Source of the DNA: Pelagovum sp. HNIBRBA483
GTDB taxonomy: Bacteria > Pseudomonadota > Alphaproteobacteria > Rhodobacterales > Rhodobacteraceae
Assembly (NCBI RefSeq): GCF_040931995.1
Contig: NZ_CP162412.1
Coordinates: forward strand, 2,829,001 to 2,893,000
DNA: 64,000 nt
Direction: 5' to 3'
Shown here: positions 62,582 to 64,000 of the stretch, in pieces
How positions within the stretch are numbered: the first letter of the stretch is position 1
Layout: the number at the start of each line of letters is the position of its first letter
The notes under the pieces: generated by a model
The model's database searches: none
Told to the model about the DNA's origin: nothing
The model's input: the letters and a program-made list of their open reading frames with translations, nothing else
Program-made: the position numbers and the translations under genes

Positions 62582-63718
62582 ATGCACATCGGTTGCCCCA
62601 CTGAGATCAAACCCCAAGAATTCCGCGTTGGCATGACGCCGAACGCCGCTCAGGAAGCGGTTGCCCACGGCCATAAAGTCACAATCCAGTCCGGTGCCGG
62701 CCTCGGCGCTGGCTTTAGTGACGACGACTACGTCGCTGCTGGTGCCGCCATTGCTGACACCGCCGAAGAAATCTTCGCAACCGCCGACATGATCGTGAAG
62801 GTCAAAGAGCCACAGGCCATCGAGCGCAAGATGCTGCGTGAAGGCCAACTGCTGTTCACATACCTACACCTCGCGCCCGATCCGGACCAGACGCATGACC
62901 TGATCGATTCCGGCTGCACCGCGATTGCCTACGAAACCGTTACTGATGACCGTGGCGGCCTGCCCCTGCTGGCCCCGATGTCCGAAGTCGCTGGGCGCCT
63001 TGCGCCGCAGGTCGGCTCGTGGACACTGCAAAAGGCCAACGGCGGACGCGGCGTTCTTCTCGGCGGCGTGCCGGGTGTTGGCCCCGCAAAGGTGATCGTG
63101 ATCGGCGGCGGCGTCGTTGGCACCCACGCAGCAAAGATCGCTGCCGGCATGGGCGCAGACGTAACCGTCCTCGACCGCTCGCTGCCGCGTCTGCGCTACC
63201 TTGATGATGTTTTCGCTGGCACCTTTAAAACCGGCTATTCCTCCGCTGGTCTGCTCGAAGAACTGCTTCCGCAGGCTGACATGGTCATCGGCGCTGTCCT
63301 GATTCCGGGCGCCGCCGCACCAAAGCTGGTCAGCCGCGCACAGCTGGCGCTGATGAAGCCAGGCGCCGCGCTTGTAGATGTCGCTATCGACCAAGGCGGC
63401 TGCTTTGAAACCTCCAAAGCAACCACCCATCAGGATCCGGTCTACGAGGTAGATGGCATCATGCACTATTGCGTCGCCAACATGCCCGGCGCCGTGGCCC
63501 GCACCTCTACCATCGCGCTCGGTAACGCCACGATGCCATTCATGCTGGCTCTAGCAGACAAAGGCTGGAAGCGCGCATGCGCCGAGGACAAGCACCTGCT
63601 GAACGGCCTGAACGTCCATGCTGGTCAGCTGACCTATGCCGCCGTGGGCGAGGCACTGGGCATCGCCACGGTCGATCCGGCTTCCTTGGTCGCCGAAGCA
63701 GCACCCCGCGCAGCCTAA
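62582..63718 (+). CDS. ald: Alanine dehydrogenase
   Basis: Ald interconverts L-alanine and pyruvate plus ammonia with NAD. The 378-residue protein begins [23 protein letters not shown] and contains IVKVKEPQ with the pyruvate-binding lysine region, FTYLHLAPD with the catalytic histidine, [43 protein letters not shown] (nucleotide loop), and [14 protein letters not shown] with the catalytic aspartate. GGAGG lies eight bases before the ATG. It is followed by a strong terminator and controlled probably by the divergent Lrp protein. Confidence 0.97.
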   Translation: MHIGCPTEIKPQEFRVGMTPNAAQEAVAHGHKVTIQSGAGLGAGFSDDDYVAAGAAIADTAEEIFATADMIVKVKEPQAIERKMLREGQLLFTYLHLAPDPDQTHDLIDSGCTAIAYETVTDDRGGLPLLAPMSEVAGRLAPQVGSWTLQKANGGRGVLLGGVPGVGPAKVIVIGGGVVGTHAAKIAAGMGADVTVLDRSLPRLRYLDDVFAGTFKTGYSSAGLLEELLPQADMVIGAVLIPGAAAPKLVSRAQLALMKPGAALVDVAIDQGGCFETSKATTHQDPVYEVDGIMHYCVANMPGAVARTSTIALGNATMPFMLALADKGWKRACAEDKHLLNGLNVHAGQLTYAAVGEALGIATVDPASLVAEAAPRAA

Positions 63719-63755
63719 AACCTTCCTCCTTGCCCAAGCGCATTGCGTGGGCATC

Positions 63756-63785
63756 AAAAGACCCGGTCACAGGCCGGGTCTTTTT
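63756..63785. terminator. Terminator between ald and the convergent ytoQ-like gene
   Basis: AAAAGACCCGG and CCGGGTCTTTT pair over 11 bases with a seven-base loop. A T-run follows on the plus strand and the stem gives a T-run on the minus strand too, so it works in both directions. Confidence 0.93.
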
Positions 63786-63790
63786 CTTTG

Positions 63791-64000
63791 TCAGGCTGGC
63801 AACGCGCCAGTCAAAACATAGCGCAACATTTCGACAACTTGCTGCGGTTCCTCCGCCACCGCAAGCGCAGCAGCATCAACCTCTTTCAATGCATGCTGAT
63901 GATCGGCCCCGTGCAACACGATCAGCGACTTGCCCAATGCTGCCGCGTACCCAGCATCAAAAGCGGCATTCCATTGCTTGTATTTCTCACCAAACCGGAC
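63791..64000 (-). CDS. YtoQ-family protein (C-terminal 69 residues only)
   Basis: The N-terminal part lies beyond the window. The visible C-terminus reads VRFGEKYKQWNAAFDAGYAAALGKSLIVLHG... LKEVDAAALAVAEEPQQVVEMLRYVL, which I recognise as the YtoQ family, a nucleoside-2-deoxyribosyltransferase-like fold of unknown role. The KYKQWNAAFDAG segment is the most conserved stretch. It is convergent with ald across a shared terminator. Confidence 0.85.
   Translation of the reverse strand, partial: VRFGEKYKQWNAAFDAGYAAALGKSLIVLHGADHQHALKEVDAAALAVAEEPQQVVEMLRYVLTGALPA

Overview
The window is chromosomal DNA from a GC-rich alphaproteobacterium, almost certainly a member of the Rhodobacteraceae (Roseobacter/Rhodobacter group). 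The evidence is a Ccr/Ecm pair of the ethylmalonyl-CoA pathway, a TrcR-type DUF1013 regulator, a CycM-like membrane-anchored cytochrome c, COQ9 next to rpsU, a TauE/TIGR02186 pair, an alphaproteobacterial elongator tRNA-Met and sigma-70 promoters of the CTTGAC/CTATAT type. Coding density is high. I see no rRNA operon, prophage, insertion sequence, integrase or CRISPR array, so this looks like a core-genome stretch rather than an island.

Layout. 0-7 kb: a truncated secreted protein, a rhomboid-like protein without catalytic residues, trpS, a methyltransferase, a YghU-type GST, a universal stress protein, and the coupled trio nfu-tsaB-rimI. 7-12 kb: a BMP-type (nucleoside) ABC importer operon with an unexpected NTF2-like gene inside it. 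12-14 kb: TauE/SafE and TIGR02186 membrane proteins. 14-21 kb: SDR, RecD-like helicase, ccr, a PlsB/PlsC-like acyltransferase and divergent ecm, then an H-NS/HvrA-like regulator. 21.6-30 kb: a purine-catabolism cluster. It has deoD, the membrane urate oxidase puuD, a LysR regulator, uraH, a puuE-uraD gene fusion, ureidoglycine aminohydrolase, ureidoglycolate lyase and an NCS2 purine permease. Together they would take purine nucleosides and urate to glyoxylate and urea, except that no allantoate hydrolase is present. 30-30.6 kb: a non-coding stretch with a candidate CUCCUCCC-loop small RNA.

30.6-41.7 kb: an orphan chemoreceptor, tRNA-Met, divergent hemC/hemE, hemF, a LysE exporter, a small lipoprotein, an SDR missing its catalytic lysine, an RsmC-like methyltransferase, clpS, a HAD hydrolase and a D,D-carboxypeptidase with a SPOR domain. 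41.7-47.5 kb: a complete yejABEF-type peptide ABC importer. 47.7-52.6 kb: cytochrome c, pheA, an SRPBCC protein, nudC and a CpdB-like phosphoesterase. 52.6-56 kb: the SRP RNA gene ffs, a tyrosine phosphatase, and dnaX-ybaB-recR. 56-64 kb: a methyltransferase/DUF2306 pair with a divergent LysR, trcR, a secreted RNase T2, a quinone oxidoreductase, coq9, rpsU, lrp/ald, and the end of a ytoQ gene.

The most connected biology is central and nitrogen metabolism. The nucleoside importer, DeoD and the urate pathway could feed glyoxylate towards the ethylmalonyl-CoA pathway marked by ccr/ecm. Two RutR-like boxes, a perfect palindrome before puuE-uraD and RamB/PccR-like repeats before ccr suggest regulation of these modules. 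The items most worth a second look are the candidate anti-Shine-Dalgarno-loop RNA, the pseudo-rhomboid, the lysine-less SDR, the NTF2-like importer gene and the secreted JAMM-like protein.
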